64,000 nucleotides of DNA from Effrenium voratum (GCA_963377175.1 CAUJNA010003801.1:328523-392522), one strand, 5' to 3'; numbered from the stretch's first letter, positions 11,831-21,948 are shown. Notes: a model not told the origin generated them from the sequence alone. A program made the numbers and translations.

Positions 11831-12505
11831 GTTAAAGGTCCCGCGCACTGCTCCTAGCCTCAAATCACTAGAAACCCAGAACCCAAAAGCCGACTGCAAG
11901 GCGCACACCTTTTTGACCGGATTGCTTGGGAAGGTGGCACTTTCCTAGGGCACTGCGGTGCACCTAGGACAAGGGGCAAGATGTTCCCCCCCCCCGCTGT
12001 GAAACAGATCGCAAGACATGCGTGTCCTTGCTTAAAAGTACCAAATGAAGGCGCGGCCTGCGTGCCCGCGGGTCCAAAGACGCAAACAGGGCCAGACCGC
12101 GGGTCTGGGCCCTGATAAAAGGCTGGGAGACCGCTCCCAGTTCTTGTCCGGTGGGCTCCAAGCTTGGAGGACCGTCCGGGAAGCCTAAGCATACTCAGGG
12201 CTTATAAGGGTTGGGTGGGTGGGTTTCAAACGAAACCAGGACTGCGAGTCCTAAACGTGAGTTTGAGGGCTAGGAGCACCAAACGGCAGCGGCGTAGGAG
12301 ATTCACCCCAGACCTATAAAACACAAGGGAAAAGAAAACCCTTAGCGTTAAAGGTCCCGCGCACTGCTCCTAGCCTCAAATCACTAGAAACCCAGAACCC
12401 AAAAGCCGACTGCAAGGCGCACACCTTTTTGACCGGGTTGCTTGGGAAGGTGGCACTTTCCTAGGGCACTGCGGTGCACCTAGGACAAGGGGCAAGATGT
12501 TCCCC
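11831..12505. repeat. Two 159 bp direct repeats around a 357 bp spacer
   Basis: Bases 11831-11989 (starting GTTAAAGGTCCCGCGCACTG) recur at 12347-12505 with only about one visible difference (GGATTG against GGGTTG). The first copy is followed by a C-run and the second by CTCC. The spacer has short frames only. Direct repeats of this size could be ends of a non-autonomous element or a local duplication. Confidence 0.85.
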
Positions 12506-12737
12506 TCCTTCAGTGCTTCCCAACGCAACCCCGGAGCAAAGGCGATTGAGGCCAAGGCGCAAAGTCCCCCTCTTCAGTGCGCGGGGTTGCACCTGCAGCG
12601 AAACGAAGCACCGGAAGAAACAATGCGAAGGCATTGCTTATACCGCAGTGCGTGGGTTCCTCACCAGTCTATTTTCTGAGCGGCAAGAGGCGACTCTTGC
12701 TAGCTCTGAAACATGCAAGGGCATGTTGCGCCACGTG

Positions 12738-13207
12738 TTACAAGTGCCCAGTAGCTGCGGCCAGATGTTCTGGGCGCCAGGGCGCTTCTGTGGGGCACAG
12801 CGCGACGCCTCTACCTGCCAGCGCAAGGCTGGCAGGGCTGAAGCGCACGCGATCCGCAGGGCGGTGTGCGAAGCGCTCAAGGCGATTTCTGCTCAAATCA
12901 TCTGCCCGTTCATTGTAGCGCCTTGGCAGATGAGTCGGCTGCAGAAGAACGTTTTTAGCATGCACCCAAGAGGCGACAAGCTGCACGAAAAGTTGCAAAG
13001 GCCAAGATGTCGTGAACATTTTGTTAATGCCTGCGAGGGCATGCTAAACGAGTAGCGCCCGCCCCCAGTATGGCCGTGTGTGGCTTGGAGAAGCGCCAGT
13101 TGCGCTAGCGTCTTGAAGCAGGCAATGTAGCGCTGCGCAGGCTTGGTAAGGCTGGGCCACACTTGACGGACATCCTGCATGGTCCAGGTTTCCGCAAACC
13201 ACACCAC
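12738..13207 (-). pseudogene. RNase H-like fragment of a retroelement
   Basis: Two minus-strand frames (13207-12893 and 13019-12738) join into one protein. Visible are V-W-P-S-L-T-K-P-A-Q-R-Y-I-A-C-F, then F-T-T-S-W-P-L-Q-L-F-V-Q-L-V-A-S-W, then the diagnostic R-A-D-D-L-S-R. A-D-x-L-S-R is typical of the RNase H end of gypsy/DIRS-type polymerases that remove template RNA. The family is a frequent dinoflagellate repeat (knowledge). The copy is truncated, with no reverse transcriptase core here. Confidence 0.55.
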
Positions 13208-13499
13208 CGGTGAGGAGGTAACCGCCCATCCACCTACTCTTCAGCGCAGGCATCTGCGGCTGCCAGGGCTTCCAACTGGGGCTGCTTTGCTAAAATGGGA
13301 GAGCGCTTAAGGCAGGACCCCAACCATTCCAGGCAAGTCGGTGGTGAATGGGTTGTTGGGTCGGCTATGCAAACCCAAGTAGGCTTGCTGGTGCCTGGAA
13401 TGCGTGGGATGTCCTCAAGGCAGTGCACTGTGCGGCCTGCGATTTCCCAAATTTTGGATCCTGCAGTGCCACGACGCCGGGCGGTATCTCGGGGCGCTG

Positions 13500-13830
13500 T
13501 GCCACTCCTGCAACATCGCTGCCCAGACGTCAAGACTATAATAGTGGTCTTTCACAACGGGGGCGGCTACGACTTCCACTTCCTGCTGCGCTACATCGCC
13601 ACGATGGGCTCTCCTGTTAGCCGGGCGCCGCGCGAAGAGCTCGGCGAGGACAGCGACAACGATGCCGCCGAAAGTGAAGGAGAAGGCGGCGATGAAGAAA
13701 GAAGCGACAGCGCGTCCGAGGATGTTAGGCCCATGGCCAAGGCCGCGCCAAAGCCCAAGGCTGCGCCCAAGGCCAAGGCCAAGGCTGCGCCAAAGCCCCT
13801 CAGCGGCTGGTGCGCCCTGCAGACCTTTCA
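13500..13830 (+). pseudogene. Fragment of protein-primed PolB exonuclease domain (GC-rich PLV)
   Basis: The frame contains V-V-F-H-N-G-G-G-Y-D-F-H-F-L-L-R-Y-I, a good match to the Exo II motif (F-H-N-x-x-G-Y-D-x-H) of the 3'-5' proofreading domain of family B polymerases of the DNA_pol_B_2 type used by Polintons. It is followed by an acidic, low-complexity insert (E/S/D-rich) and an A-K-P repeat. Only this domain is present; polymerase motifs of the same type recur at 43.3-43.9 kb. I take this as debris of a GC-rich Polinton-like element. Confidence 0.6.
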
Positions 13831-13899
13831 GAAATCTTTGAATAAAGATTTAAAAACCTGCAGCAGCCTTCCAAGCCTGTGGATCAGTGGTGGAGCTTC

Positions 13900-14470
13900 T
13901 TCTCTCCGTCTCGGACCGGGGAATAGAGTTATTCTAAGGAGAGGCGCTCACCGGCTGGAGGCGATAAGATCCGTCTCGGGAAGATCCGTCTCGGGAAGAT
14001 CCGTCTCGGACCTGGGAATAATGTTATTCTAAGGAGACGCGCTCAGCGGGCTGGAGGCAATAAGATCCGGACTTGGGGAATAATGATATTCTAACTCACC
14101 GGGCTGGAGGCGACAAGATCCGTCTCGGGAAGATCCGTCTCGGGAAGATCCGTCTCGGACCTGGGAATAATGTTATTCCAAGGAGAGGCGCTCACCGGGC
14201 TGGAGGCAATAAGATCCGTCTCGGAATAATGATATTCTAAGGAGAGGCGCTCACCGGCCTGGAGGCAACAAGATCCGTCTCGGGAAGATCCGTTTCGGGA
14301 AGATCCGTTTCGGGAAGATCCGTCTCGGACCTGGGAATAATGTTATTCTAAGGAGAGGCGCTCACCGGGCCTGGAGGCAATAAGATCCGTCTCGGACTTG
14401 GGAATAAGGATATTCTAAGGAGAGGCGCTTGCTGGGCTGGAGGCCATAAGATCCGTCTTGGACCAGAAAT
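13900..14470. repeat. Minisatellite with AAGATCCGTCTCGG and GGGAATAATGTTATTCTAAGG units
   Basis: Six or more imperfect copies of a compound unit: one to four AAGATCCGTCTCGGG modules, then ACCTGGGAATAATGTTATTC (palindromic core GAATAATGTTATTC), then AAGGAGAGGCGCTCACCGG and CTGGAGGC. Unit length varies from about 60 to 130 bases with the number of inner modules. It lies between two viral-type fragments. Confidence 0.8.
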
Positions 14471-14534
14471 GATCCGTCTAGGCTCAAGGGAAAAAATACT
14501 TCTTAGGGATCGCCGGATTAAAAGGCTAAAGCCC

Positions 14535-14610
14535 GCGCCAGAACGGAATCGAGCCCGCACCCTCCAGGCTTCAGAGCTGCAACGCCTCTTCCGATTGAGC
14601 TATGGAGCCT
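14535..14610 (-). other. tRNA-like sequence with A- and B-box matches
   Basis: Read on the minus strand, the segment has TAGCTCAATCGGAAGAG (A-box/D-arm type) and, about 35 bases later, GGCTCGATTCC (B-box type). A CTCTGAA loop between them would put CTG in the anticodon position. The anticodon and T stems pair poorly, so this is more likely a tRNA-derived SINE or pseudogene than a working tRNA. Confidence 0.3.
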
Positions 14611-14612
14611 TG

Positions 14613-14888
14613 CTAGTCCAGCACCGAGACTCCCGTGCCAGAGAGCGTCACCAGCTGGTAGGCTATCAGGTGGATGAACACGTCCGTCATCATACCGTCG
14701 AGTGCCTTGAAAGTGAACCGAGCCAATTTGCCCAAGCGGGTGCTGACGCCGCTCAGGGGCATCTTGGGCACGCGCTCGGTCGGGAAGCCCGCGATGAAGC
14801 TGTGGCGCAGGTAGCCCGCATGGTCAATGTCGATGTTGCGCGCCGTGTCGTCGTAGGCTCCTTTCATGGGGTTGTGAGGGTACTGGCG
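14613..14888 (-). pseudogene. C-terminal piece of a Polinton-type major capsid protein (GC-rich PLV)
   Basis: The last 90 residues of this minus-strand frame align by eye with the C-terminus of the capsid protein in the AT-rich element (33363-33666). Matching landmarks are F-I-A-G-F against F-V-I-G-V, S-G-V-S-T-R-L-G-K-L against T-G-S-N-T-K-M-G-G-L, and D-V-F-I-H plus G-T-G-V-S-V-L-D against D-V-R-E-F plus E-S-G-S-L-L-Y-D. The upstream part is fused to fibre-like sequence, so the capsid gene has lost everything but its end. The assignment rests on this internal comparison. Confidence 0.5.
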
Positions 14889-16200
14889 GCTGCGAAGCTC
14901 GCCGCGGTTGCTGCGCCTGAGGCCGTCAGGGTGCCCGTGGACACGTCGCCGACCGTGGTGAAGTTCCCTGCGTTGGCCGTGGCTGCCGGTGATTCCGGTG
15001 GCCGAGCTCAGCAGGCCCACGCTGGCCGCCCCTGCGATGCTCAGCAAGCTGCCCGACACGGGCCTGCAGCTAGTTTACGGCGAGCCGGGCAGCCGCACTG
15101 AGGGGGCTGGGCTATGGCTACGTGAGACTGGTCGTTGGGCTCAGGCCAGTCTCAGACACGTTAGACAAACCTGACCTTGGCACGCTGGGCTGAGCCTGCT
15201 GGTGGGCTGGGAGCTGGGGGGCCGGCCTAGTGGCCGGGGCGCCGGTGGACGACAGCGTGGCTCCGGCGACGGCGCCGGTGGCCGTGAGCGCTGCGCAGGA
15301 GATTGCTCCCGAGGCGTCCACGCCGTCGTGAAAACGTCCGTGCAGTTCACGTCGTTGCACAGCAGCTGGTCGCAGCCCGCGTTGCCCTGCGCGGTGAGCC
15401 CGTCCAGCGTGGCCGAGTCCGTGAGCAGGTCTGTCACGGAGACCGACTCTCCCTCGAAGGCGCTGGCGCTGATCTGCATGCTGTACAGGTCCAGCGTGCC
15501 CGCCAACTGCTGCACCAGCCCGGGGATCGACCCGCCAAAGGCGCCGAAGTGCAGCTTCGCGACTCCGCCCGGCGGCACCGAGAAGTCCAGGCGTGCCGCG
15601 CTGCAGACACGCTGCGCGGCCGTGCCGAGGAAGGTGCCGGTGATGCCCACGTAGTCGTTGTCGGCCGCGCTGACATACATCACCAGGTTGGAGGCCGTGC
15701 CCAGCCAGTACCGGCAGCCGAAGGAGTAGCGTCTCCCGTGTAGGTGCGCACGATGTTCCAGGCCCCGCCCAGGCCGGCGCAGAAACAACTCCGCCGCCGG
15801 AAAGCTGCAGGGCGGCGAGCTCCGCGAGGATTGCGTCGAGGGCGCTCTGGAGCGCGGTCTCGCTGGCTGAGAGCGCGGCGTTCGTGGCGCACGAGGCCAG
15901 CAGCGACGTGTCGGCCTTGGCCCCCTGGAGCACCGAGACGCTGGCGTCCCGGCTAGCAAGCTGCGCTGCGACGAAGGCCTTGGTGGCAAGACCCAGCAGG
16001 GCATTTGCTATCTTGGTGTCTACCTCCAGCGGCATGTCCAACCCGTCCACCGTGGAGAGCAGGGAGGCCAGTGCGCTTGCGCCTTGCCGACGAGGGCGGC
16101 GTCGAGACCTGCCGTGGTGACTGCGCCCAGGAGGGCGGCGACGGCCGACAGCAGGGCGTACGCGGTCAGGGTGCTGGCGTCCGCCTTGGAGGCCCACACG
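14889..16200 (-). pseudogene. Fibre-like gene of the GC-rich element, copy 1
   Basis: Overlapping minus-strand frames contain repeats of the type V-D-T-K-I-A-N-A-L-L-G-L-A-T and A-S-R-D-A-S-V, then R-Y-S-F-G-C-R-Y-W-L-G-T-A-S-N, S-V-P-P-G-G-V-A-K-L, E-S-V-S-V-T-D-L-L and runs of T-A-T-G-A-V-A-G-A-T. Such beta-repeat, Thr/Ala/Ser-rich proteins resemble tail or vertex fibres of viruses that bind hosts. No chaperone domain is visible. Four versions of this gene occur in the window. Frames change several times, so this copy is broken. Confidence 0.5.
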
Positions 16201-16259
16201 CCTGCACGCAGCGTTCTAGGTTTCGAATCCTTCGCAGGACGAGGTCGTTTCCTGGACGG

Positions 16260-17230
16260 ACGAGTGCCAGGAGCCTACCAAGTGGAATAGAATCCATTTG
16301 GGAAACCCCCTCTAGAGAGAGAGGTGCGATGTTCTATGTTCGCGCTTTCGCGCGGCGCAGTCTGGGCTGCGCATTATTGATCCAATGTTGCGCCATCGTT
16401 GCTTCAAGACAATTCAAATTTGCCTCAAGAAGGGCAAGGCCACCCGGCCGCGCCACCTGCCTGGCATAGGCCTCACCCTGCCGCGCCACCTGCCCGGCAT
16501 CGGAGCTCACTCATACGGTCATACGGTCATACGGTCATACGGCGGCGGCTTGGCACTTGTGCGCCACCTGCCCGGCATCGAAGCCTCCACCCGGCCGCGC
16601 CAGCCCGCGCCACCCGAGGTCGGAATTCTTCCCAAGTCCTCCCGTGGGGGGGGACTTCGCTCCCCCACCAAGGTCGGAATTCCGACTTCGCTATTTTGTC
16701 CAAAAAAACACTGCCGGGCGAGTGCCGAAGGTCCGGAAGTGACCTGCTCCTCGCCAGGTCGCTTCCGGAGTCGCCTTGCGTCAATCCTGTCGCCAGGTCT
16801 GCCAGCGATATGGTTCTCGCAGCATCGCTGCCGGACGTCAATCCTGTCGCCAACGCAGGATTCCTGTTGCCAACGCAGGATTGCTCCACTCAATCCTGTC
16901 GTCAGCACAGGATCGCCCCAGTGTCTCGCAGAAAACTCAGGGAGCGACGCCGTAAATATAGCATTTCTCCCGGGCTCGCCGCCCGGCTTCCCGGTTTCAG
17001 ATTTGGGAAGTAACGGAATGGGACGAATGGGGAAGATCTGGCGTAGGTCACTGCGTGGCTCGGCCGGGTGGCGCGCAGGAGCTTCTGGTTCTTCAGCCGC
17101 ATGCCGTTGTCCAGCCTCACTCCACTTCCGCCACGGCCACAAAGAGGCCCCGATAAGGCGCAGCCCCGGCCAAACTCTCACGCTCTGCGGGCTGTTTTGG
17201 GGTGTTGCAGTTTGGTAACGCCCAAAACCC
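16260..17230. other. Short repeats; no gene recognised
   Basis: Contains GGTCATACGGTCATACGGTC (three and a half TCATACGG units at about 16517-16545), repeats of GCGCCACCTGCCCGGCATCG (16440-16580), and inverted pairs built from CAATCCTGTCG and GCAGGATT near 16780-16920. Long frames on both strands pass through it but look like repeat read-through. At its end it runs into the helicase fragment. Confidence 0.4.
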
Positions 17231-17234
17231 AAAT

Positions 17235-17575
17235 CTATGTGGATGACTTGTGTCTCCAGCTCCAGCAGCTTTGAGGTTTGCGGCGCCAGGGCCCGGCGCA
17301 GGTCCGCCCAGAGCTCCAGGTCCAGCTGCGTGATCTCTTCCACAACCAGCCAGTCCAGCTTTTGCGCACTGCCACCGCGCACGTACCTGCGCACCCAGCG
17401 GTCGGCGCGGAGCAGTGCGTCTTTGAGACCAGGTGCACCGCCTCGCCCTGCTCGCGCAGCCTTGCCACGATCGTCCGGGCCAGGTGCGTCTTTCCGGGGA
17501 GTTGCCCGCAAGGTCGTCCGTCTTGTTCCACCTCCGTTGTTTAGGGCCTCCATGCGCGGCGCCCTGCTGCTGCCC
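17235..17575 (-). pseudogene. SF1 helicase fragment of the GC-rich element, Walker A and B region
   Basis: One minus-strand frame gives L-P-G-K-T-H-L-A-R-T-I-V-A-R-L-R-E-Q-G-E (a Walker A region with a shortened P-loop) and a second frame gives D-W-L-V-V-E-E-I-T-Q-L-D (Walker B, motif II). These are SF1/Pif1-like helicase motifs as in the polymerase-helicase proteins of some Polinton-like viruses. A frameshift separates them. The fragment ends in P-Q-T-S-K-L-L-E-L-E-T-Q-V-I-H-I-D-L-G, a tag that also ends the helicase piece at 49.1 kb. Confidence 0.55.
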
Positions 17576-17579
17576 AGCA

Positions 17580-18990
17580 ACGGCTTGCGCCCGCAGCCGC
17601 TCCGTGAAGCGCTTCGGCAGCCGCTGCGTCAGCAGTCTTCACCTGCGCGAGTAGCGCGGCGGCGCGTCCAGGATGCGCCGGGCCTTGGCCACCGCGCAGC
17701 GCTCAAAGCCCAGGACCGCGCCGTGGATGGGGCGGTAGGTGCCGTTGCTCAGCAGCCTCCTGGCGTAGACAAAATCCCACACCGTGCCCCCCTCGTAGGC
17801 GACGGCGAAATTAAAAATAAGGCCTATAGTAACTTAATATTTCTGGTTTTTTGGTCCCAAAACCCTGCAAAACAGCAAAATTCTCCATCCTGCTGAGCGT
17901 TTTTCCGATGTCACCGGTCTTTGTCACCGCTCCGTTTTTGCTGCAAAAAGTGCTCAAAACGGCCAACTCCGAAAAGTTCGTTTTTTCGTGTCAGATGGCA
18001 AGTGGGGCGCCTGAGCCTCCAGATTCGCTTGTTTTCGGTCGAAAACAGGCTCCAGACGCTCGCAGCCCGGAAAAGCAGGCAAACCCATCCCGCCAAGCTC
18101 GTCACCGTTTGTCACCGCTTCGTCACTGCTCGAAAAAGTGCACAAAAGCGGCCAAGTTCCCGACTTCCGGAGGACTTCGTTCTTCGCAGGGTTTTCCGTG
18201 GCACGACAGCCTGCCAAGGACCTCCCTCGTGACGCGACAGCCTGCCGAGGTCCTGGCTTGTGACACGGCAGCCTGCCGAACTTGTCACCGCCTTCGTCAC
18301 CGGGGTCTAACGCGACAACCTGCCGAACGCATTCGTCGCCTAATACGCGCCAATCTGCCGAACGGCTTCGTCACCGGGTTTAACGCGGCAACCTGCCAAA
18401 CTCCCAGGGCTCTAAGATCTCGGCAAGTTTGAGTCAATATTGGAACGGGTTGATTCATTAATGGGCAATGTTGGTTCATTAATGCCCGGTCGCAGGTGGG
18501 AGGGGTGGTGCACAGACAGCGCTCTAACCACTGAGACAAGGGAGCTGCTAGCGCTTGAGCCGCCGAGGTGTCCCACGTCCGTGTCGCCCCGTGACACAAG
18601 CTTTCGGTCTCTATCCTATAAAACTATGCACACAATGCATAGCTACATCGGTCAATTCATCATGCGCTACAGGCCGAGGTGTCCCAAGTGTTTTGACCGA
18701 CGCCATCAATTCGTCAAACCCATGCGCTACAGCGAGCTGGACAGGGAAGTTGAATTGAGGGATATTTTCCCTCGCATGGCCATGCTACAACATTTTGCCC
18801 GAAAAATCCTGGCCCAAAGCAACTCAAGGGGCTGTTGTGAAATTACAACACCCTGCGCTACGAAGACCCCGAATGGCCCAAAGCGACTCAAGGGGCTGTT
18901 GTGAGATTACAAGGCGTTATAAATTTATCACCCCCCCACGTTACAAGTACGTAACCCACGACCAGACTCCTAAGAAAACATGTTTGAAGG
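17580..18990. other. Unassigned GC-rich spacer with short repeats
   Basis: No supported gene. Bases 18180-18400 hold repeated CAGCCTGCCGAG / CAACCTGCCGAAC and TTCGTCACCGGGGT words. Bases 18445-18485 hold two copies of GGTTGATTCATTAATG / GGTTCATTAATG. Bases 18825-18910 hold two copies of CAAGGGGCTGTTGTGA. A half tRNA-like A-box lies at 18515-18540 on the minus strand without a B-box. Confidence 0.35.
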
Positions 18991-19860
18991 ACCTGTCACG
19001 GGCAACATCCCGGAGGTCCTGGATAACGGGGAGGTGGCTGGCAGCACGCACGTCACTGCAGGGCAGCTGGCCCTCGCTCTGACGCCCACGCGCAAGTGGC
19101 TGACCTGGCCGTGGCCACGGCAGCCTCAGGCAACAACGCAGCGCACTGGCGCCGGCAATCGCTCCTCTAGCGCTGCGCACGGCAGCAGCTTTGCAGCGCT
19201 GCAGAGCTCGCTGACACGGGTCTCTCCAACAAGGTGCTGGAGGGCGTGGTGGCTGCGAAGAGCACCCCCGACGGCGTGGGCCTGAAGCTGTCGAACTACA
19301 GCACCACGGCCGCCATGAACGGCTCCATCGCCTCGGCCAACAACGCCACGGTGGCAGCCACCTACGGCCTCAAGACGGTGGTGGACCAGCACTCCCTCGA
19401 CATCGCGGCAAGGATCACGCCGCTCAAGGTCGACACCAAGGTGGCCAACGCTGTCACCGGCGCAGCGCTGGCCTCCGAGCTCGCAAGTCGAGACGCCTCC
19501 ATCTCGGGGCTGCAGGCCTCCAAGGCGGACTGAAGTTGACTCTAAGATAGCGGCAGCCCTCCTGGACGTGGTCACCACGGCAGTTCTCGACGCCGCCCTC
19601 GCCGGCAAGGCGGACGCAAGCGCGCTGGCCGCCCTGCTCTCCACGGTGGACGGGTTGGACACGCCGCTGGAGCTAGACACCAAGATAGCAAATGCCCTGC
19701 TGGGTCTCGCCACCGAGGCCTTCGTCGCAGCGCAGCTTGCTAGCCGGGACGCCAGCATCTCGGCGCCCAGGAAGCCAAGGCCGACACGTCGCTGCTGGCC
19801 TCGTACGCCACGAACGCCGCGCTCTCAGCCAGTGAGACCACGCTCCAGAGCGCCCTCCCT
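18990..19860 (+). pseudogene. Fibre-like gene of the GC-rich element, copy 2, N-terminal modules
   Basis: Frames at 19234-19533 and 19568-20167 encode L-S-N-Y-S-T-T-A-A-M-N-G-S-I-A-S-A-N-N, V-D-Q-H-S-L-D-I-A-A-R-I-T-P-L, then A-L-L-S-T-V-D-G-L-D-T-P-L-E and A-A-Q-L-A-S-R-D-A-S-I. The same modules occur in copy 4 (52.1-54 kb). The alternation of short helical and N/S/T-rich units is typical of trimeric fibre shafts. The frame breaks at about 19533 (stop) and after 19760. Downstream, fibre sequence resumes on the opposite strand. Confidence 0.5.
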
Positions 19861-20139
19861 CGACGCAATCCTCGCGGAGCTTGCCGCCCTGCAGCTTTCC
19901 GGCAGCGGCGGAGGGCGGCTTGGCCCTGGAGATAGCCGTGCGCTTTCCGGACGACGGGATGTCTCCCTGTCAAACTGGACGGTTCGTCCCAGCAGCGTCT
20001 GCAGCGTGGTCCTGGCCACGCACACCGTGGGCGCAGCGAGCGTGCCCGGCGCCTGGAAGTGCGCCCTGAAGCGCAGCTTTGCAATTCCGTTCGGAGGCAC
20101 GGTGAAGTACATCTTGGCCGTGCTCCAGGCGCCCTGGTC
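19860..20139 (-). pseudogene. Fibre-like segment interrupted by the AT-rich virus (left side)
   Basis: On the minus strand this reads A-W-S-T-A-K-M-Y-F-T-V-P-P-N-G-I-A-K-L-R-F and V-C-V-A-R-T-T-L-Q-T-L-L. The matching N-terminal half lies across the insertion at 41337-41590 on the same strand. The uninterrupted homologue at about 52230-52600 shows both halves adjacent, so the AT-rich element entered this sequence. Joining the flanks leaves a one-base frame offset, so the gene was already damaged or lost a base. Confidence 0.6.
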
Positions 20140-20140
20140 A
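20135..20140. repeat. Left target-site duplication TGGTC(A)
   Basis: TGGTCA precedes the left inverted repeat; the same six bases follow the right one at 41337-41342. If the terminal A belongs to the element (AGTAGTC.../...GACTACT), the duplication is 5 bp; if not, it is the 6 bp usual for Polintons. Confidence 0.8.
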
Positions 20141-21176
20141 GTAGTCGAGGGCCACGCCCAGCAATAAATTGCTTTCATACATACACCCCCCCCTACATTT
20201 TTTTCATCTTCCATCTTCTACCCTTATTCGTTTTCATCATTTTTCTACATTCCTTTCTGTCCATCTCATCCGTTTTTTTATCATCATTTTTCCAAAATTT
20301 TCGCCATCCTTTTCTCCTTTCTCCTCGCCTCATTCATTTCACCAACTACCCTCCAAAATGTCATTTCCTCAATCTCCTCACCTCATCCATTTCAAAAAAA
20401 TAAATTTTGCAAAATATATTGCAAAAAATATTTGTCATCAAAAAAATATTCGAACTGTCTAAAAACGATTTGTCCATTTCCCGGACAAAAAATAGAACAG
20501 CAACAACATCACTCCCTCCTTCGTTTCATCAGTTTCATCATATATTTGTTTAGGCGTGGTCGCATAGCTTGCGAGCTTCGCTAACGCTCGCGTGTCCCTT
20601 GTAGGATTTTATCTTCAATATATAAAACGCTATACTTACATTATAATTATAACATATAAGGGTATAAATGTTATTATTATAGTATGATTAATAATTATGG
20701 GTTACATTTATAGTCAGGAAAAATGTCTTCAAATATGTAATCTACATATTTATCAATATCGCCAATGTCTATATATTTGATATTGTCTTTTCCTATTATT
20801 GAATAAATATATTCCCAGAAAAACAAATTAACTAGTAGCCATACTTGATATTTAGTGTTGTAGTAAGACCATACATGATATTTAGTTATTCTAAATTCAT
20901 TCAAGACCTCGTTTATTTTATCTTTACTTAATAAATGCCAATCAATCGCATCAAACATGCCTCGAAATTTTTTAACAAATGCTTTATATGGTTTAATTGC
21001 GCTTGTCCCTCCAAACCTTTTAATCAAATCTTTATTATTGAAGAACTCATCAATTTCTTTTTCAAATGACTTTCTTGCAATTGTATGGTAAAAACATACA
21101 GGACATCGTTTTTGATATCTCATAAAGAATGTCAATTGTAATTGAAACTTTGTATATCCCTTATCCTTATATTTCT
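20140..21176. repeat. Left terminal inverted repeat
   Basis: Begins AGTAGTCGAGGGCCACGCCC and matches the reverse complement of 40315-41336 over its whole length. Differences are small: an 11-base insertion near 20310 and scattered substitutions. The outer 500 bases are a noncoding T/C-rich region with a GC-rich palindrome near 20550-20600; the inner 480 bases are coding on the minus strand. Confidence 0.9.
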
Positions 21177-21349
21177 TCAACAAAAAACTTTTCAAGGTCT
21201 CTTGTTATACAGCATTGATTACAATATACATCATATTCACTTATTTTATTACACAGATTAGCAGGTAATAACTTATACAATGTTATATTAACATCATTCC
21301 TTTTAGTTGTACAACATTCGCACTTTGAATAATTAAATAACATTTCCAC
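20695..21349 (-). CDS. TIR-borne Cys-rich protein, frame broken
   Basis: Starts at ATG 21349 with paired cysteines (C-E-C-C and C-N-Q-C-C) in the first 60 residues, then shifts frame at an A/T run near 21185 into a 150-residue basic, aromatic tail ending D-Y-K-C-N-P. The 166-residue downstream frame has no ATG at its edge (it opens with TTG), which supports one gene with an indel. Its 3' two thirds lie in the inverted repeat, so a truncated copy exists in the right repeat. It is a paralogue of the next gene upstream (21487-21924), with the same Cys pattern, L-Y-K-L motif and promoter. Function unknown; zinc binding is inferred. Confidence 0.6.
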
Positions 21350-21367
21350 TGTAATATATATAGTGTT

Positions 21368-21380
21368 TATTTCTTTAAAT
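21368..21380 (-). promoter_or_regulatory. Class I upstream motif of the TIR gene
   Basis: Minus strand reads ATTTAAAGAAATA, 19 bases before the ATG at 21349 and followed by ACTATATATATTA. The same core lies before the genes starting at 21924, 26914 and 27064, in the gene's own orientation each time. Confidence 0.55.
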
Positions 21381-21486
21381 ACTTTTTTACAAGAAATAAA
21401 ACTACATATTGAAATATAATTATAACATATAATATCTTACATATTGTTATTATATTATGATTATAATTTAAGTTCAGGATAATAAT

Positions 21487-21924
21487 TTAATTTTTAACAT
21501 TAAATTTTTCACTTTCAATATATGATTTTATGACTTTTTTTACATCAACGCCAGGTTTACTATAATAATTCAACATCCATAATATGTGTGTAATAATGTC
21601 ATATTTTTTCTTACTGATTTTTAGAAATGCTTTAACATAATCATAAGGTGGCCTATCGTACACAGTTAAAAATACTATAATGTCGTCTTCAACATTTCTA
21701 TTATGTCTTCTTTTCAGATTTAAATGACATCTGATTAATTCTTGATTATCTCTCCAGGTTTTACAATTTTCGCATATATCTTCTTCATCCATTGAATAAT
21801 CAATAATATTATTAACTATTCCATTAGGTAAATTCAATTTATATAATTCCATATTTTCCTTTTTAAAGTGGCAACAGTTGTAGCATTTCTTATTGATATA
21901 ATTATTGATTTCGGTTTCCACCAT
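21487..21924 (-). CDS. Cys-rich protein, paralogue of the TIR gene
   Basis: An intact 145-residue frame. Residues 14-18 are C-Y-N-C-C and residues 51-54 C-E-N-C, so two Cys pairs about 35 residues apart could hold a zinc ion. Between them lie L-Y-K-L-N-L-P and I-V-N-N-I-I-D-Y, which match L-Y-K-L-L-P and L-C-N-K-I-S-E-Y in the neighbouring TIR gene. The C-terminal half is basic and rich in K, Y and I. The promoter region is nearly identical to that of the paralogue, which points to a local duplication. Function unknown. Confidence 0.65.
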   Translation of the reverse strand: MVETEINNYINKKCYNCCHFKKENMELYKLNLPNGIVNNIIDYSMDEEDICENCKTWRDNQELIRCHLNLKRRHNRNVEDDIIVFLTVYDRPPYDYVKAFLKISKKKYDIITHILWMLNYYSKPGVDVKKVIKSYIESEKFNVKN

Positions 21925-21948
21925 TTCTATTATAATATATATAGTTTC

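Noticed and set aside
11174..11948. Long Ser/Leu/Phe-rich frames of 208-227 residues
   Set aside because: They are translations of the CT, CCTT and CTTT microsatellite in different frames.
18515..18540. tRNA-like A-box on the minus strand
   Set aside because: No B-box, anticodon stem or acceptor stem follows; a short chance match is likely.
21181..21195. Possible programmed frameshift in the TIR gene
   Set aside because: The run AAGTTTTTTG would need a +1 shift and lacks a canonical slippery site; many other genes here have similar slips, so an indel is simpler.
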